Assembly: GCA_018663505.1 (NCBI GenBank)
Contig: JABJQG010000018.1
Span: 1-64,000 of the forward strand
Reading direction: 5' to 3'
DNA: 64,000 bases
From: Pseudobdellovibrionaceae bacterium
Lineage (GTDB): Bacteria; Bdellovibrionota; Bdellovibrionia; Bdellovibrionales; UBA1609
The notes beneath the pieces are model-generated. The model worked only from the letters and a program-made list of their open reading frames with translations, was not told the origin of the DNA and did no database searches. Positions 53,037 to 62,283 of the stretch are shown piece after piece. The position numbers were made by a program, and so were the translations under genes. Numbering within the stretch: position 1 is the stretch's first letter; each line of letters starts with the position of its first letter.

Positions 53037-54125
53037 TTAAACCACCATATGCTCACTAATATGATGTCCCCGACATAACAAAACCATATTTGAAAGTTGA
53101 TTTGTTCCTCCCTGAGAAACTGACTGCATGTGGTGGATATCTAACCAGCTTCTCTCATGGCAAGGTTTTCCATCTAGATCATGGTGCTGACAAGTGCCGT
53201 GATCTCTAAGATAAACCTCATGCTTAAGGTGAGCTGGTAAAAAAACACGTTTAAGTGTTTTTACAGGACGGAAGGATCTTTCAGAAGTGAAGGACCCTCC
53301 AGAGGTAGAGGATTTGACAGGAGAATTTATCTTCTTGTATTTTTTTTGTTCCCGGGGAGAGATCTCCTCCTTCTGGCTTCCCCTTGGGCTTTCAAAGACA
53401 TTTTTGGGTGGCACAGTCTTTTTTAAATCTTCTTTAGTTTCGCTTTTTAAAACTACGCCCGCTTTAGCTTTCAAAACTTTTTTTGATTTCTTCTCTAATA
53501 TTCGTTTGGCCTTAACCACAGGATCATTTCTTTCTATATAGTCATCGCACAGAATTTCTATAATATCTTGCATTTTCAATACATCATTAGTTTTTTGACT
53601 CAATATCTCACTCACTCTCTGGAATTTTTTAAACCTCCCCTCAGTCATAGGAAGCTGCATTTTTATTAAATTCTCGGCAACATAACGGGCGTGTTCTGAA
53701 ACGCGAGTGCATGGGTCCGCTTTTGCCACTAATTTTTCAAGTTCTCGTTTTGACATCTTCTTTACACGTTCTACCCACTCTTCCTCATTAGAAGGGTCAA
53801 TATGAGCCATCACTTGTTTTAATTTAGAAACTGAAATTTCTTTATTTTTTAAAGCCAGATCCATCACCCGGCACTGGCGAGCTTTACGGGAAACACCAAT
53901 ATAACTATAAGCCTGGGACTCGCTTAACTGAAGCGTAGAAACCGCATATTGAAACAGGCTACGAAAACCGTAGTAAGCATACACTTTCTTATGATCCACT
54001 TCTTGTAAAATTTTAATTAAATCATATTCTGCATTTTTTAAAACTCCCACAGCATGAATGGCGTTTTGATTAATGAAAGCATATTGTTTTTGCGTGAGTT
54101 TTTCGTATGTTTTTTTGTAGGCCAT
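53037..54125 (-). CDS. HNH endonuclease domain protein
   Basis: The 362-residue product ends in an HNH nuclease domain: LKHEVYLRDHGTCQH, LDGKPCHERSWLDIHHMQSVSQGG and NQLSNMVLLCRGHHISEH, with a Cys pair, the catalytic His pair and the final H-H. The first 200 residues are helical with no known name. They resemble the N-terminal part of a family of HNH proteins that I recall as multi-copy in Bdellovibrio genomes. A Lys/Ser-rich linker joins the parts. AAGGAG is 9 bases before the ATG. An ATATAAGTCC/GGACTTATAT inverted repeat lies just upstream at 54164-54192. A mobile-element or restriction role is possible; no partner methylase is near. Confidence 0.85.
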   Translation of the reverse strand: MAYKKTYEKLTQKQYAFINQNAIHAVGVLKNAEYDLIKILQEVDHKKVYAYYGFRSLFQYAVSTLQLSESQAYSYIGVSRKARQCRVMDLALKNKEISVSKLKQVMAHIDPSNEEEWVERVKKMSKRELEKLVAKADPCTRVSEHARYVAENLIKMQLPMTEGRFKKFQRVSEILSQKTNDVLKMQDIIEILCDDYIERNDPVVKAKRILEKKSKKVLKAKAGVVLKSETKEDLKKTVPPKNVFESPRGSQKEEISPREQKKYKKINSPVKSSTSGGSFTSERSFRPVKTLKRVFLPAHLKHEVYLRDHGTCQHHDLDGKPCHERSWLDIHHMQSVSQGGTNQLSNMVLLCRGHHISEHMVV

Positions 54126-54163
54126 GATATTTTCTCCTTAATGGGTAGCTAAAAAATAAATTT

Positions 54164-54192
54164 ATATAAGTCCAAAAATTAAGGACTTATAT
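54164..54192 (-). promoter_or_regulatory. Inverted repeat upstream of the HNH gene
   Basis: ATATAAGTCC at 54164-54173 pairs with GGACTTATAT at 54183-54192 (10-bp perfect stem, 9-base loop). It is about 40 bases upstream of the HNH start, a position that suits an operator or attenuator. Confidence 0.5.
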
Positions 54193-54306
54193 GTATGCAG
54201 AGAACATAACACGGCTTTTGAAAATGAAATTTTAGCACTTAAACAGCTGATAGTTAGGATGAAATTAAAAAGCTTTCCCCGGGGATAAAATAAAATATAT
54301 AATTAG

Positions 54307-54350
54307 AAGGAGGTGCTTTATGTAAGTATAAGGCATGGGCTAAGCCTTAT
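54307..54350 (+). other. Start-stop element (perfect SD, ATG-TAA) and hairpin
   Basis: AAGGAGGTG (54307-54315), fully complementary to the 16S anti-Shine-Dalgarno, is followed after 4 bases by ATG at 54320 and directly by TAA at 54323. A 7-bp hairpin (ATAAGGC/GCCTTAT, 54328-54350) follows 2 bases after the TAA. Start-stop pairs can trap or stall ribosomes. Alternatively it is a gene remnant whose second codon became a stop. There is no gene on this strand within the following 400 bases. Confidence 0.4.
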
Positions 54351-54777
54351 GTGTGGAATACAATTAAATTGAATTATTTTTGAGTTTTATGTGTCAATAA
54401 AATAGTTAAATGATGCGTATTTCCTTTAATCTAGAAGCGTTTCGTTAAAGCTGTCATATTAAAATTTCTATGAAACAGTCACTCGGGACTTAAACTGGCT
54501 AGTGGTATTGTCTGCATATTCAAATACAATAATCTGTGTTTACTAGAGCTATATGAAATAAAGATTTCATAATGTTCAGTCATAAAAGTCCTATAGATTA
54601 TTCATGAAATTTTCCAAATTACTAAAACAACCGGCTTAGCACTGTATTAACGCTCAAGTGAGTGTCTTTAACATTTTCTTTTCGTCCACTGAGTTTCTCG
54701 GATATTGGCCACTTGTTTTCTTAGAATGGTCATGCTAGAAACTCCCTAACATTGAATATATTGATCAAGGGGGATTT

Positions 54778-55155
54778 ATGAAAATTCTAATTCTATTAGT
54801 TTTATTGACATCGTTCAAAGGTATATATGCAGCTGAAAAACCTTCCTGCTCCGAAGTAGCTGGCGAAAAGGGTTGGGTACTGAAATATGATGGCTCTGAG
54901 CGATTCAAGCCAGATGCAAACTGTTCTGAGAAGGAAGTTGTTTGCCACGCCATTGGTTCAAGGTCCGAAGGCTGGTGGGCCAAAGAGGACCACCCTATTC
55001 ACATCGACAGAGCACGAACTGTCCAGCTGACCTGTAATTCAGATTATGGCAAAGAACTACTTGATTTAGATTTTCGTGATTACTTCTGCAAAGATGGGTT
55101 CGTTTACGAGAGCTACTTTGACCTATTGATGTACGACGGTTGTGGAAGCTTATAA
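54778..55155 (+). CDS. Small secreted Cys-rich protein, unknown
   Basis: The 125-residue product has a signal peptide (about residues 1-19, ending YA-AE). The mature domain of about 105 residues has six cysteines (PSC, ANC, VVC, LTC, YFC, DGC), suggesting up to three disulfides, and a Trp-rich patch (EGWWAKED). I do not recognise the family. AAGGGGGA upstream of the ATG supports the start. It stands alone in a gene-poor stretch. Confidence 0.75.
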   Translation: MKILILLVLLTSFKGIYAAEKPSCSEVAGEKGWVLKYDGSERFKPDANCSEKEVVCHAIGSRSEGWWAKEDHPIHIDRARTVQLTCNSDYGKELLDLDFRDYFCKDGFVYESYFDLLMYDGCGSL

Positions 55156-55480
55156 TTTTAAGCCTCGAACCACCGATGACAATGCTTTTAGTATAAAAAC
55201 TGTCCACTGGTTTAAAATTAGAATTTGGTAGTTTGAGTTCAGTTAACTTGTGCAATTACAAAACCTAGCTTTAGTGATCTTTATGGATCAACGTGAGTCT
55301 AAAGAACTCATGGTCTGTATTTTTGATTGGCACAGTTAAGCTTTAATAATTTTGAAAATTTGCCTGTGGAATAAGAGTTTAATGGCACATATCACCACAC
55401 AGACCTCTTGTAATTATTCTCGAAAGATCCTGTGGGTAGAAAGCATTGACTGCAAAACCCCCTGCACCTAGGATAAAATT
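55156..55480. other. Intergenic region, 325 bp
   Basis: Only a weak GCTTATAATTTTAAGC hairpin directly after the upstream stop codon is noticeable; it could be a terminator. Nothing else is seen. Confidence 0.4.
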
Positions 55481-55666
55481 ATGGATCAATATATTTATGT
55501 ATTCTTATCTTTCTTTTGCCCGTATCTAGGGAGCCTTATAATGCAAGCTTTGATTGCTCGAAGGAAAGAAAATAAAATTTTTTTTGTGGCAATAAAAGAT
55601 CCAAGTGTTCAAAGTCTGTCTCTTCTTATCGGTTTGATGTCGGCCTCTTTTACTCAGTTTAAGTAA
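55481..55666 (+). CDS. Possible small membrane protein
   Basis: The 61-residue open frame has AGGAT 7 bases before the ATG and two hydrophobic segments (residues about 4-24 and 44-58) separated by a basic loop (ARRKENK), which fits a small two-helix inner-membrane protein. There are no homologues I can name. A frame of this length can also occur by chance in AT-rich DNA, so confidence is low. Confidence 0.35.
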   Translation: MDQYIYVFLSFFCPYLGSLIMQALIARRKENKIFFVAIKDPSVQSLSLLIGLMSASFTQFK

Positions 55667-55833
55667 ATATTAATGGGTTTGTGTCACTTTAAGGGCGCAG
55701 TTAAAGACACTTGGTTTTGTTCAAAATATTTTTGAAACTCAGTGGGATTCTGACTGCACAGTATTCCTTAACAATCATGATAATTTCTGAATAATAAGTA
55801 GGAATTAAAAAATAACATATTGTTATTTGAACA

Positions 55834-56388
55834 TTACTTATAAGGAGAAACTCGGAGAACTAATTTCACTTTATCATTATTTTTAGACAGTACCTTATCA
55901 ACTTTTAGTTGGGTCACTTTAACAAGTATGGGAACTAGTCTTAACCAACTAATAGGAGGTGAAAATTTAGACTTTAAGCTTGTAGTACGATAAAAAGATA
56001 AGCCTTTTTGAAAATATGAGGCATTATACTCCGATATTAACATCTCTCTAATTAGTTTTTTCTTTAGGTATATTTCAACTTTAAAAATCCCTAAAAATTC
56101 ATAGCCTTTACCTCCATTTCTAAAATTTGAATGAAAAGTATTCTTTGCAAAACTGAGTGCTATTTCATGATCATATCTATATTTCGGTAATATTTTATAT
56201 TCCTTAGTAAAGCCTTTTTGTGAAAAATCAAAATCTGAGTCTGACACTAAAGGGGTATAGAAGTCTTTAGGTTTACTAAATGAGTGCTTAACCCACCAAA
56301 AAACACTTCCACAGCTAGAAAAAGTTAATAATGAAAATCCTACTAAGCCCAATAGGATTACTTCCTTTCCCTTTAAAGAGAATTTCAT
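55834..56388 (-). CDS. Lipoprotein, unknown
   Basis: The 184-residue product has a basic N-terminus, a hydrophobic stretch and a lipobox-like F-S-S-C (Cys at about residue 26). The mature part is beta-rich with conserved-looking segments (GYEFLGIFKVEIYLKKKLIRE, LSFYRTTSLKSKFSPPISW). I cannot assign a family with confidence. AAGGTGG upstream of the ATG supports the start. It is divergent from ald and not obviously in an operon. Confidence 0.7.
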   Translation of the reverse strand: MKFSLKGKEVILLGLVGFSLLTFSSCGSVFWWVKHSFSKPKDFYTPLVSDSDFDFSQKGFTKEYKILPKYRYDHEIALSFAKNTFHSNFRNGGKGYEFLGIFKVEIYLKKKLIREMLISEYNASYFQKGLSFYRTTSLKSKFSPPISWLRLVPILVKVTQLKVDKVLSKNNDKVKLVLRVSPYK

Positions 56389-56867
56389 TTTACCACCTTA
56401 GTTTTACTTAGTTAGCTTATTGCTAAATTGAATTCCTGTCATCAAAACCAATGTTATACAAAAAAATTTAATTTTTAGACTCTACAATTCAGATATTCAA
56501 TACTTTCAGTATTTTAAAGCTAGTATTCGTAATCAAATATTAGAAAATGAATCCTGTTAAGGAATGTGGGTTTATGGCAGTTCTTTTTAAATATTTATGG
56601 CTGCAAGCTGAATGTACCTTAAAAATCAAATGATACTTATTAATTCGCAATTATGGAAAAATCCATATTTTCTCACAGAGATCCACCTGAAAGCTATTGA
56701 GGCGGATTGTACGGATAAAGGGGGCTTGTTTAGCCTTAAAGTGACCTAAATTTGTAACTCGTATTCCCATAATATTAAGTTTTCTCACCCCCTATATTGA
56801 CCCTCCATCCATGAAGTGATTTATTTGGTCATCTGTTTTTTTTACATGAAAATGAAAGGGTGATGAG
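56389..56867. other. Intergenic region, 479 bp, upstream of ald
   Basis: No gene or strong repeat is seen. It must contain the divergent promoters for the lipoprotein and ald. The ald ribosome site, GGGTGATGAG, directly precedes its ATG. Confidence 0.45.
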
Positions 56868-57974
56868 ATGATTATTGGAGTTCCTAAGGAAATTAAAATT
56901 AGTGAGAATAGAGTGGGTTTAACTGAAAAAGGAGTTAAGCAATTAGTGGGCGAGGGTCACACTCTTTATGTAGAAAAAGACGCTGGCGTTGGCTGTTTGA
57001 TTTCCAATGAGGATTTTGAAAAAGCAGGGGCTAAAATTCTTGATACTAAAAAAGAAGTTTATGAAAAAGCAGAAATGATCGTAAAAGTTAAAGAACCTTT
57101 GCCTGATGAATATGAATTAATGCAAGAAGGACAAATATTATATACTTATTTACATTTAGCCGCTGAGCCTAAATTAACAAAGGTTTTGTGTGAGAAAAAA
57201 ATTAAAGCTGTGGCTTATGAAACCATTGAATTTCCAGATAGATCATTACCATTATTAACGCCAATGAGTGAAGTAGCAGGAAGAATGGCTACTCAAGTAG
57301 GCGCTTTCTATTTGCAAAAAGACAATGGTGGCAAAGGGATTTTACTTGGTGGAGTTACCGGTGTTCAAAGAGGTCATGTGACTATAATTGGTGGTGGTGT
57401 TGTTGGAACAAATGCAGCCAAAATGGCAGTGGGCCTTGGTGCTGAAGTGACTATTTTAGATGTGAACCACAAACGCTTAGAGTATCTTGACGATATTTTT
57501 CAAGGGCGTGTAAGAACACTATATTCTAATATTGTTAATATTGAGGAAGCAGTGAAAACTTCAGATTTACTCATCGGTGCTGTTCTAATTCCAGGTGCAA
57601 AAGCTCCCCAGCTGGTTTCTCAGGAAATGGTTGAGTCTATGGCACCAGGTAGTGTTGTTGTGGATGTGGCTGTTGATCAGGGCGGTTGTATTGCGACCTG
57701 TAAGCCTACCTCGCACACCCATCCCACATATGAAGTTAACGGTGTTATTCATTACTGTGTTCCAAATATGCCAGGAGTTGTGGCTAGAACATCTACCTAT
57801 GCCTTAACCAATGCCACTATGAAATATTGCTCTATGATTGCTGAAATGGGTATTGAAGACGCTGTTTCTAAAGATGAGGCTTTGTATAAAGGTGTGAACG
57901 CATATGATGGTTATGTTACTTATGAGCCTGTGGCACGTGATTTGGGGTTAGAGTATCGTCCTTTGTCACTATAG
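56868..57974 (+). CDS. ald: Alanine dehydrogenase
   Basis: Ald reversibly converts L-alanine and NAD+ to pyruvate, ammonia and NADH. The 368-residue protein matches the family throughout: MIIGVPKEIKISENRVGLT at the N-terminus, VKVKEPL with the substrate-binding Lys, YLHLAAEP with the catalytic His, the NAD-binding GGGVVGTNAAKMAVGLGAEVTILD with the acidic residue that selects NAD, and DQGGC plus PNMPGVVARTST toward the C-terminus. This would let the cell use amino acids as carbon and nitrogen sources, in line with the hut genes. A truncated foldback repeat begins 24 bases downstream and may help terminate transcription. Confidence 0.97.
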   Translation: MIIGVPKEIKISENRVGLTEKGVKQLVGEGHTLYVEKDAGVGCLISNEDFEKAGAKILDTKKEVYEKAEMIVKVKEPLPDEYELMQEGQILYTYLHLAAEPKLTKVLCEKKIKAVAYETIEFPDRSLPLLTPMSEVAGRMATQVGAFYLQKDNGGKGILLGGVTGVQRGHVTIIGGGVVGTNAAKMAVGLGAEVTILDVNHKRLEYLDDIFQGRVRTLYSNIVNIEEAVKTSDLLIGAVLIPGAKAPQLVSQEMVESMAPGSVVVDVAVDQGGCIATCKPTSHTHPTYEVNGVIHYCVPNMPGVVARTSTYALTNATMKYCSMIAEMGIEDAVSKDEALYKGVNAYDGYVTYEPVARDLGLEYRPLSL

Positions 57975-57997
57975 TTTTTGATTATGAATATTTTCGT

Positions 57998-58084
57998 CTT
58001 TGATTCGGCTGAAGAAACATATATTTTCAGTCGTAACTTATTTCAGCCTCTTCTTCTCACTAATTACTGCGTAATTAGTCGAGA
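57998..58084 (+). repeat. Dispersed foldback repeat, copy B (left half only)
   Basis: Identical to 52618-52637 in its first 20 bases and to 52664-52704 in its last 41 bases, with 26 divergent bases between, exactly as in copy A. The right half of the element is missing. GGCTGAA/TTCAGCC lets this half fold alone, followed by the CTAATTAC-TGC-GTAATTAG hairpin. Directly after it, GACTAATAAAAAAA is repeated in tandem twice. It sits just downstream of ald and may act as a terminator. Confidence 0.9.
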
Positions 58085-58133
58085 CTAATAAAAAAAGACT
58101 AATAAAAAAATAAGTGAAATATACATAAATTTA

Positions 58134-58868
58134 TTAGTAGCCTAAATTTATTATAATATTTCCCCACTCCTGAGTGTTAATATGAGGGATTCCCATTTTT
58201 GATAATCTTTGTTCTACGATCTTATGTGGGTGTCCATAGCGTGATTTTCTATTGCTTGCTAAGGATTGTTTTAGGTGTGGCAGGGATTTTAATAGTAAAG
58301 TGGAAGTACTTGTTAAACTGCCGTGATGACCAAGAACTAAATAATAAATTTTTTGCTTTAATTTTTTTGCCCACCGAGTTTCATCTTTTTTGGTGGAGTC
58401 TCCAGGAATAAGGATTTGTTGCTCAACACTATAGACCTTGCTGCTTGCATTGGTGGAAAGAGTTGACTTGCTAAATAAAACTTCCTTGTAGTTATTACTT
58501 GCTTCTGTACATCTAGGTACCCTACTTAAGAACTTTTTGTTGCGCCAGTGATGAAATTGACCACCAGGTAGATCTAAGATGCATAGTGAGTAAACTTTAT
58601 ATGAAAATTTTTTTGTTAGGTTTATATGATCTATATCCCAATGAGAGAAGGAAACTATATTTTTTTTAAGACCGCAATATTGTATTATTTTTTCCCATGG
58701 GGCTTTTTCACCTCCCATATCAAAGTGATGGCAGTAGTCTGATGAAATAAGAGTGGCCCATTGGCCTTGTCCCACGTCCCATAATATCAACTTTTTTACC
58801 TGTTCATTCAATGTAGGTATACAATTTAACATAATAGAAAAAAATAAAAATAATTTAGTAAGATACAT
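58134..58868 (-). CDS. ComEC-type metallo-beta-lactamase domain protein (separate gene)
   Basis: The 244-residue product corresponds to the C-terminal periplasmic domain of ComEC, the DNA-uptake channel protein: WDVGQGQWATL (D-V-G-Q-G), SFSHWDIDHIN (metal-binding H-x-D-x-D-H), VLGHHGSLTSTSTLL and SRYGHPHKIVEQRL. An N-terminal hydrophobic stretch (LTKLFLFFSIMLNC) could export it to the periplasm, where the full-length ComEC domain would sit. It overlaps the membrane-domain gene by 14 bases. The pair therefore reads as a comEC gene divided at the domain boundary and not as a random break. Confidence 0.88.
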   Translation of the reverse strand: MYLTKLFLFFSIMLNCIPTLNEQVKKLILWDVGQGQWATLISSDYCHHFDMGGEKAPWEKIIQYCGLKKNIVSFSHWDIDHINLTKKFSYKVYSLCILDLPGGQFHHWRNKKFLSRVPRCTEASNNYKEVLFSKSTLSTNASSKVYSVEQQILIPGDSTKKDETRWAKKLKQKIYYLVLGHHGSLTSTSTLLLKSLPHLKQSLASNRKSRYGHPHKIVEQRLSKMGIPHINTQEWGNIIINLGY

Positions 58869-59796
58869 GTTTTTTAATCAGCAAGTTAGAGCAGTAGGTT
58901 AAAATTAAGAGAAAAAGTAAATAGGACCATAGGGCGGGTGTGGTTAATTTATAATGATATGCAGAAATATTAGAGTAGGACGATACTTGCTCTAGTACTA
59001 GAAATACAAAATCATAAATTTGGTCTGTCACCCCGTGCAATGGTGGGATAATGGCAGTGAGAAAGCTCACCGGGATAAAAATTAAGAATAGAATTGGGGC
59101 TAAGATGATTTGAAACAATATGGTAAGGGGGCTTGGTAAAAAGTGAAATTGGATAATTATCGGTGAACTCAGTAAATAAATAAAGCTAGCTTTACATAAA
59201 GAATTATATTTCTTGAAAAACGCTTTGTTATGTAGATTGAAGGCTATGAAAAAATCATCATGAATCACTAATGTACATAGAGAGCTGAGTATGAGAGATT
59301 TGGAATGTATTAATTTTGGAAACAAAATAAAACAACATAACAAAACTATTAAAATTTGAATGGGCAGAGGAATAAAAAACTTATGATTTTTCGAGACTTT
59401 TTTTAAACAGAGGGCAATAAAAGCTCTTAAGACGGGACTGCTAAGATCACATATTAAGGTGTATACTCCAATTAAGCTGAGTATTAAATGGTTTTTAAAT
59501 TTCAGCTTGTGTAATGTTAATATTAGAAATTTATGTATAAAAATTAAATGAGCTCCTGAGATCACTGTTATATGTATCAGTCCAAGTTTTAAAAATACTA
59601 ATTTTTTTTCAGGGGCTTCAAGTTTTTTTGCACAAATGAGTGACTGATGAAAAAATGACCAACTGCCTAGTTGTGATGTGTGAACAAGGCACCAGTTGTG
59701 TAACGAACTGCTGAACTCTGCTAAACCATTATGCAAACTAAGCGTTTCAGTTGTGATATAAAATGTAAGCAAAGTTAAAATATAACCCATGGACAT
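58855..59796 (-). CDS. comEC: ComEC/Rec2-type competence membrane domain protein
   Basis: The 313-residue membrane protein carries the competence domain: LGLIHITVISGAHLIFI matches the S-G-L-x-H-L-L-A-I-S-G-L-H-V core of ComEC, and DLSSPVLRAFIALCL matches the P-x-x-R-A motif. About eight hydrophobic segments follow. The N-terminal OB-like domain of full ComEC is short or absent. The protein would translocate single-stranded DNA through the inner membrane. It starts at MSMGY (ATG 59796) with no good ribosome site. The stop lies 14 bases inside the metallo-beta-lactamase gene, so the two are co-translated. dprA lies about 2.5 kb away. Confidence 0.88.
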   Translation of the reverse strand: MSMGYILTLLTFYITTETLSLHNGLAEFSSSLHNWCLVHTSQLGSWSFFHQSLICAKKLEAPEKKLVFLKLGLIHITVISGAHLIFIHKFLILTLHKLKFKNHLILSLIGVYTLICDLSSPVLRAFIALCLKKVSKNHKFFIPLPIQILIVLLCCFILFPKLIHSKSLILSSLCTLVIHDDFFIAFNLHNKAFFKKYNSLCKASFIYLLSSPIIIQFHFLPSPLTILFQIILAPILFLIFIPVSFLTAIIPPLHGVTDQIYDFVFLVLEQVSSYSNISAYHYKLTTPALWSYLLFLLILTYCSNLLIKKHVSY

Positions 59797-60216
59797 GTGT
59801 GAAATGCAGTATTAATGCCATATTCAGTGGACGTAATCATTGATCTTACTAGATCTAGTTGTCCGAATTTTAAAATTTAAGGTTCTGTACTCGGACAATG
59901 ATGAAAATAGCAATATAGTGACTATACTTCATAATTTCATATAGTTAGACTTGCTAAAAGCGTTAGCATTCCGCTAAAACCTGCATGGATACTTAGGTCT
60001 AAAGTCTTGGTACATAAGCAGTCCACATTGGTTGTGGATAAGTGTGTGTTTATGGTTAGGTCTTTGTAAGAATATGAAAAAATACTAGTAACATGACTTT
60101 AATGCATGTCATAATAATGCTAGATATTTAAGACATTAGTTACTTAAATTAGGAATGTGTCTGTGAAAAAGAATCCGGGCCAAGCAAATTGATAATTCAA
60201 AACAAGGATGTTTTGC
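59797..60216. other. Intergenic region, 420 bp, with one DnaA-box-like site
   Basis: No gene is supported. TGTGGATAA at 60033-60041 is the reverse complement of the consensus DnaA box TTATCCACA. No second box was seen near it, so it is not evidence of an origin. The region contains promoters of the divergent comEC and LysM genes. Confidence 0.4.
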
Positions 60217-62214
60217 ATGAAGTTGAGTTTATCTCTATTTGTATTACTTATTTCACTTAGTATTTTTCTTAGCATTTCCTTTGAACATAAAGTTTTTATT
60301 AATGCTGTTCATGCTCAAGATGACTTTGATGAAGCGTTTGGAGAGGAATCTTCGGATGACTTTGGTGGAGAATCCTCAGATGATTTTGATGAGTTTGAAG
60401 ATGATGATTTTGAAACAACAAAAAAAACTGATGGTGATCAGCCAGCAGAAGATCTTGAAGATGAGGTTAAGGTAGCGGAAGAAGATACAGGTGATGATGA
60501 AACAGAAAAAGCTGAAGTAGAGGACCCTCCACCTGCTGAAGATCCAAATCTTCAAGAGGAGGAAATTGCCGAGGAAGATATTGAACAGCCTGAGGCTAAT
60601 CCTGTTGAGCCCGAAGAGGAAGTTGTGGTTGAGAATAATATCCCTGATGAGGTTCCACCGGAGATTGAAGAAGAGCCTCCACAGCAAATTGCCCAAGATG
60701 AATTGTCCAGGCAGCCTGATGACCCAAATTATCAATATGAAGCTAAGCTGTATGAAATATATGTAAACTATTACAAAAACCCCATTCCTCAGCAGGCGTG
60801 GAGTAAGATTATTGGTCAACGAGAAAAAGATAGTTATAAAATACAAAAAGGCGATTCTCTTTGGGGTATAAGCCAAGTGTTATTTGGTGATGGTCATTAT
60901 TGGCCAAAGGTTTGGTCAAAAAATGGCTCTATTCAAAATCCACATTTGATATCTAGTGGAAATAGTATTCATTTCTTATTAGGAAACGAAGATAGTGGAC
61001 CGTCTTTTTCCATTGCTGAAAATGAAAAAGAGGAGAACTCCTCTCCTGAGCTACAAATAGCTAAAAAGCCTACTGATGAAGAAAATGAATATGAAATCAA
61101 ATTACCTCCACCCTCAATTGAGAGCATGCCTGTTTTAAATGTACTGCCAGCAAGTTTACCAAATTTGGTGATTAAACAAGATAACTCCACATATGATGAG
61201 TTTGGTGTAGCTAACATTTCGGGAGGAAAAACTAAAACAAAATCTGTGATTTTGGTTACAAACTATATCCAAGAAACTCCTATTCCTTCTGTGGGTTTAG
61301 TAAAAGAAGTGGAATCTGGTTTAAATTCTGCGGCAAGATTTCAATATGTTTTTGTTGAGTTCCCAAAAGGCGCAACTAAGATTGGTGAAAAGTACCTTGT
61401 TTTAGAAAATGTAGGAAAATTAGAGAGTGGTCTAGATAATGAAATGCTTGCCGATAAGGATATGCAGGGGTTTGTTGTGGAGATTCTTGGTGAGATTGAA
61501 ATAGTAGATCAAGTTGGCTATGAAGATGAAGATGAGTTAGAAAGAGGCCAGGATATTTTTAGAGCTTTAGTTTCTCAAAGTTATCATTTAGTTAAGGTGG
61601 GCGATCGTTTAGTAAAGGGTCATGTGAAAATGGAATCTTCTGGTTCGCAAGGAGTGGATTCTGAAGTTGTGGCTCAGGTCATCGGTGGAGATGGTGTACA
61701 CAAAAATAAACGATTTGGACAAAGCTCACTTGTTTATCTCAATCGAGGAAGAAGTGACGGGATGGAAATAGGGCAGATTTTACCAGTCCGTAGTGTTAGA
61801 AAGCTGAGGTTTAGTGATTCGTTGGTCAGGTCACAAAGTAAGGTGATAGGTAAAATTAAGATTGTGAAAACCACACCAAAGTACTCCACAGCTGTTGTTG
61901 TTGAGAGTTCTAGTTTTATTGAAATCGGTGACCTTACTGGTATTGGAAAGCTATTGCCTCAAAATTCTCCTTTAAAAGCAAAAAAATCATTGGCAGAAAA
62001 TCTTATAGATGACCTTAAAGATGAGAGAGAAGAGCAAGACTCAGAGGACATAGCTGGCGAACCAGAAGATATTGAAGGTGAGGAATTGCAAACAGCTCAA
62101 GGTAAGGAACCTCCCACAGATGAATCTGATGAGCTGGTGGACGACAGTGAGCAAGGTGATTCTTCTGATGACCCTATCGATGATTTTGATGACACAGGTG
62201 ACTTGGAAGAATAG
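60217..62214 (+). CDS. Exported LysM-domain protein with acidic flanks
   Basis: The 665-residue product has a signal peptide ending HAQDD. A long Asp/Glu/Pro-rich region (about residues 30-165) precedes a LysM domain at about 205-250: YKIQKGDSLWGISQVLFG, then YWPKVWSKNGSIQNPHLISSGNSIHFL. LysM binds peptidoglycan. The following 350 residues are beta-rich and not recognised (ATKIGEKYLVLENVG, QSSLVYLNRGRSDGMEIGQILPV). The C-terminus is again strongly acidic. The ATG at 60217 has AAGGAT upstream; an ATG at 60208 is possible. The gene stands alone upstream of dprA. Confidence 0.85.
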   Translation: MKLSLSLFVLLISLSIFLSISFEHKVFINAVHAQDDFDEAFGEESSDDFGGESSDDFDEFEDDDFETTKKTDGDQPAEDLEDEVKVAEEDTGDDETEKAEVEDPPPAEDPNLQEEEIAEEDIEQPEANPVEPEEEVVVENNIPDEVPPEIEEEPPQQIAQDELSRQPDDPNYQYEAKLYEIYVNYYKNPIPQQAWSKIIGQREKDSYKIQKGDSLWGISQVLFGDGHYWPKVWSKNGSIQNPHLISSGNSIHFLLGNEDSGPSFSIAENEKEENSSPELQIAKKPTDEENEYEIKLPPPSIESMPVLNVLPASLPNLVIKQDNSTYDEFGVANISGGKTKTKSVILVTNYIQETPIPSVGLVKEVESGLNSAARFQYVFVEFPKGATKIGEKYLVLENVGKLESGLDNEMLADKDMQGFVVEILGEIEIVDQVGYEDEDELERGQDIFRALVSQSYHLVKVGDRLVKGHVKMESSGSQGVDSEVVAQVIGGDGVHKNKRFGQSSLVYLNRGRSDGMEIGQILPVRSVRKLRFSDSLVRSQSKVIGKIKIVKTTPKYSTAVVVESSSFIEIGDLTGIGKLLPQNSPLKAKKSLAENLIDDLKDEREEQDSEDIAGEPEDIEGEELQTAQGKEPPTDESDELVDDSEQGDSSDDPIDDFDDTGDLEE

Positions 62215-62283
62215 ACCACCTTGTACTTAGAAAAATTTTGGCAAGATTATTGAATACGGACCTAACAAAAAAGGAAGGTTCGT

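Larger units (their letters stand above)
54126..54777. other. Intergenic region, 652 bp
   Basis: The longest gene-free stretch in the window. It holds a 10-bp inverted repeat near the HNH gene start and a perfect Shine-Dalgarno followed by ATG-TAA (both listed separately). The remainder (about 54360-54770) is AT-rich and shows nothing I can name. Confidence 0.5.

Noticed and set aside
60033-60041. DnaA box as evidence of a replication origin
   Set aside because: A single consensus box without a cluster, AT-rich unwinding element or dnaA/dnaN genes is not enough.
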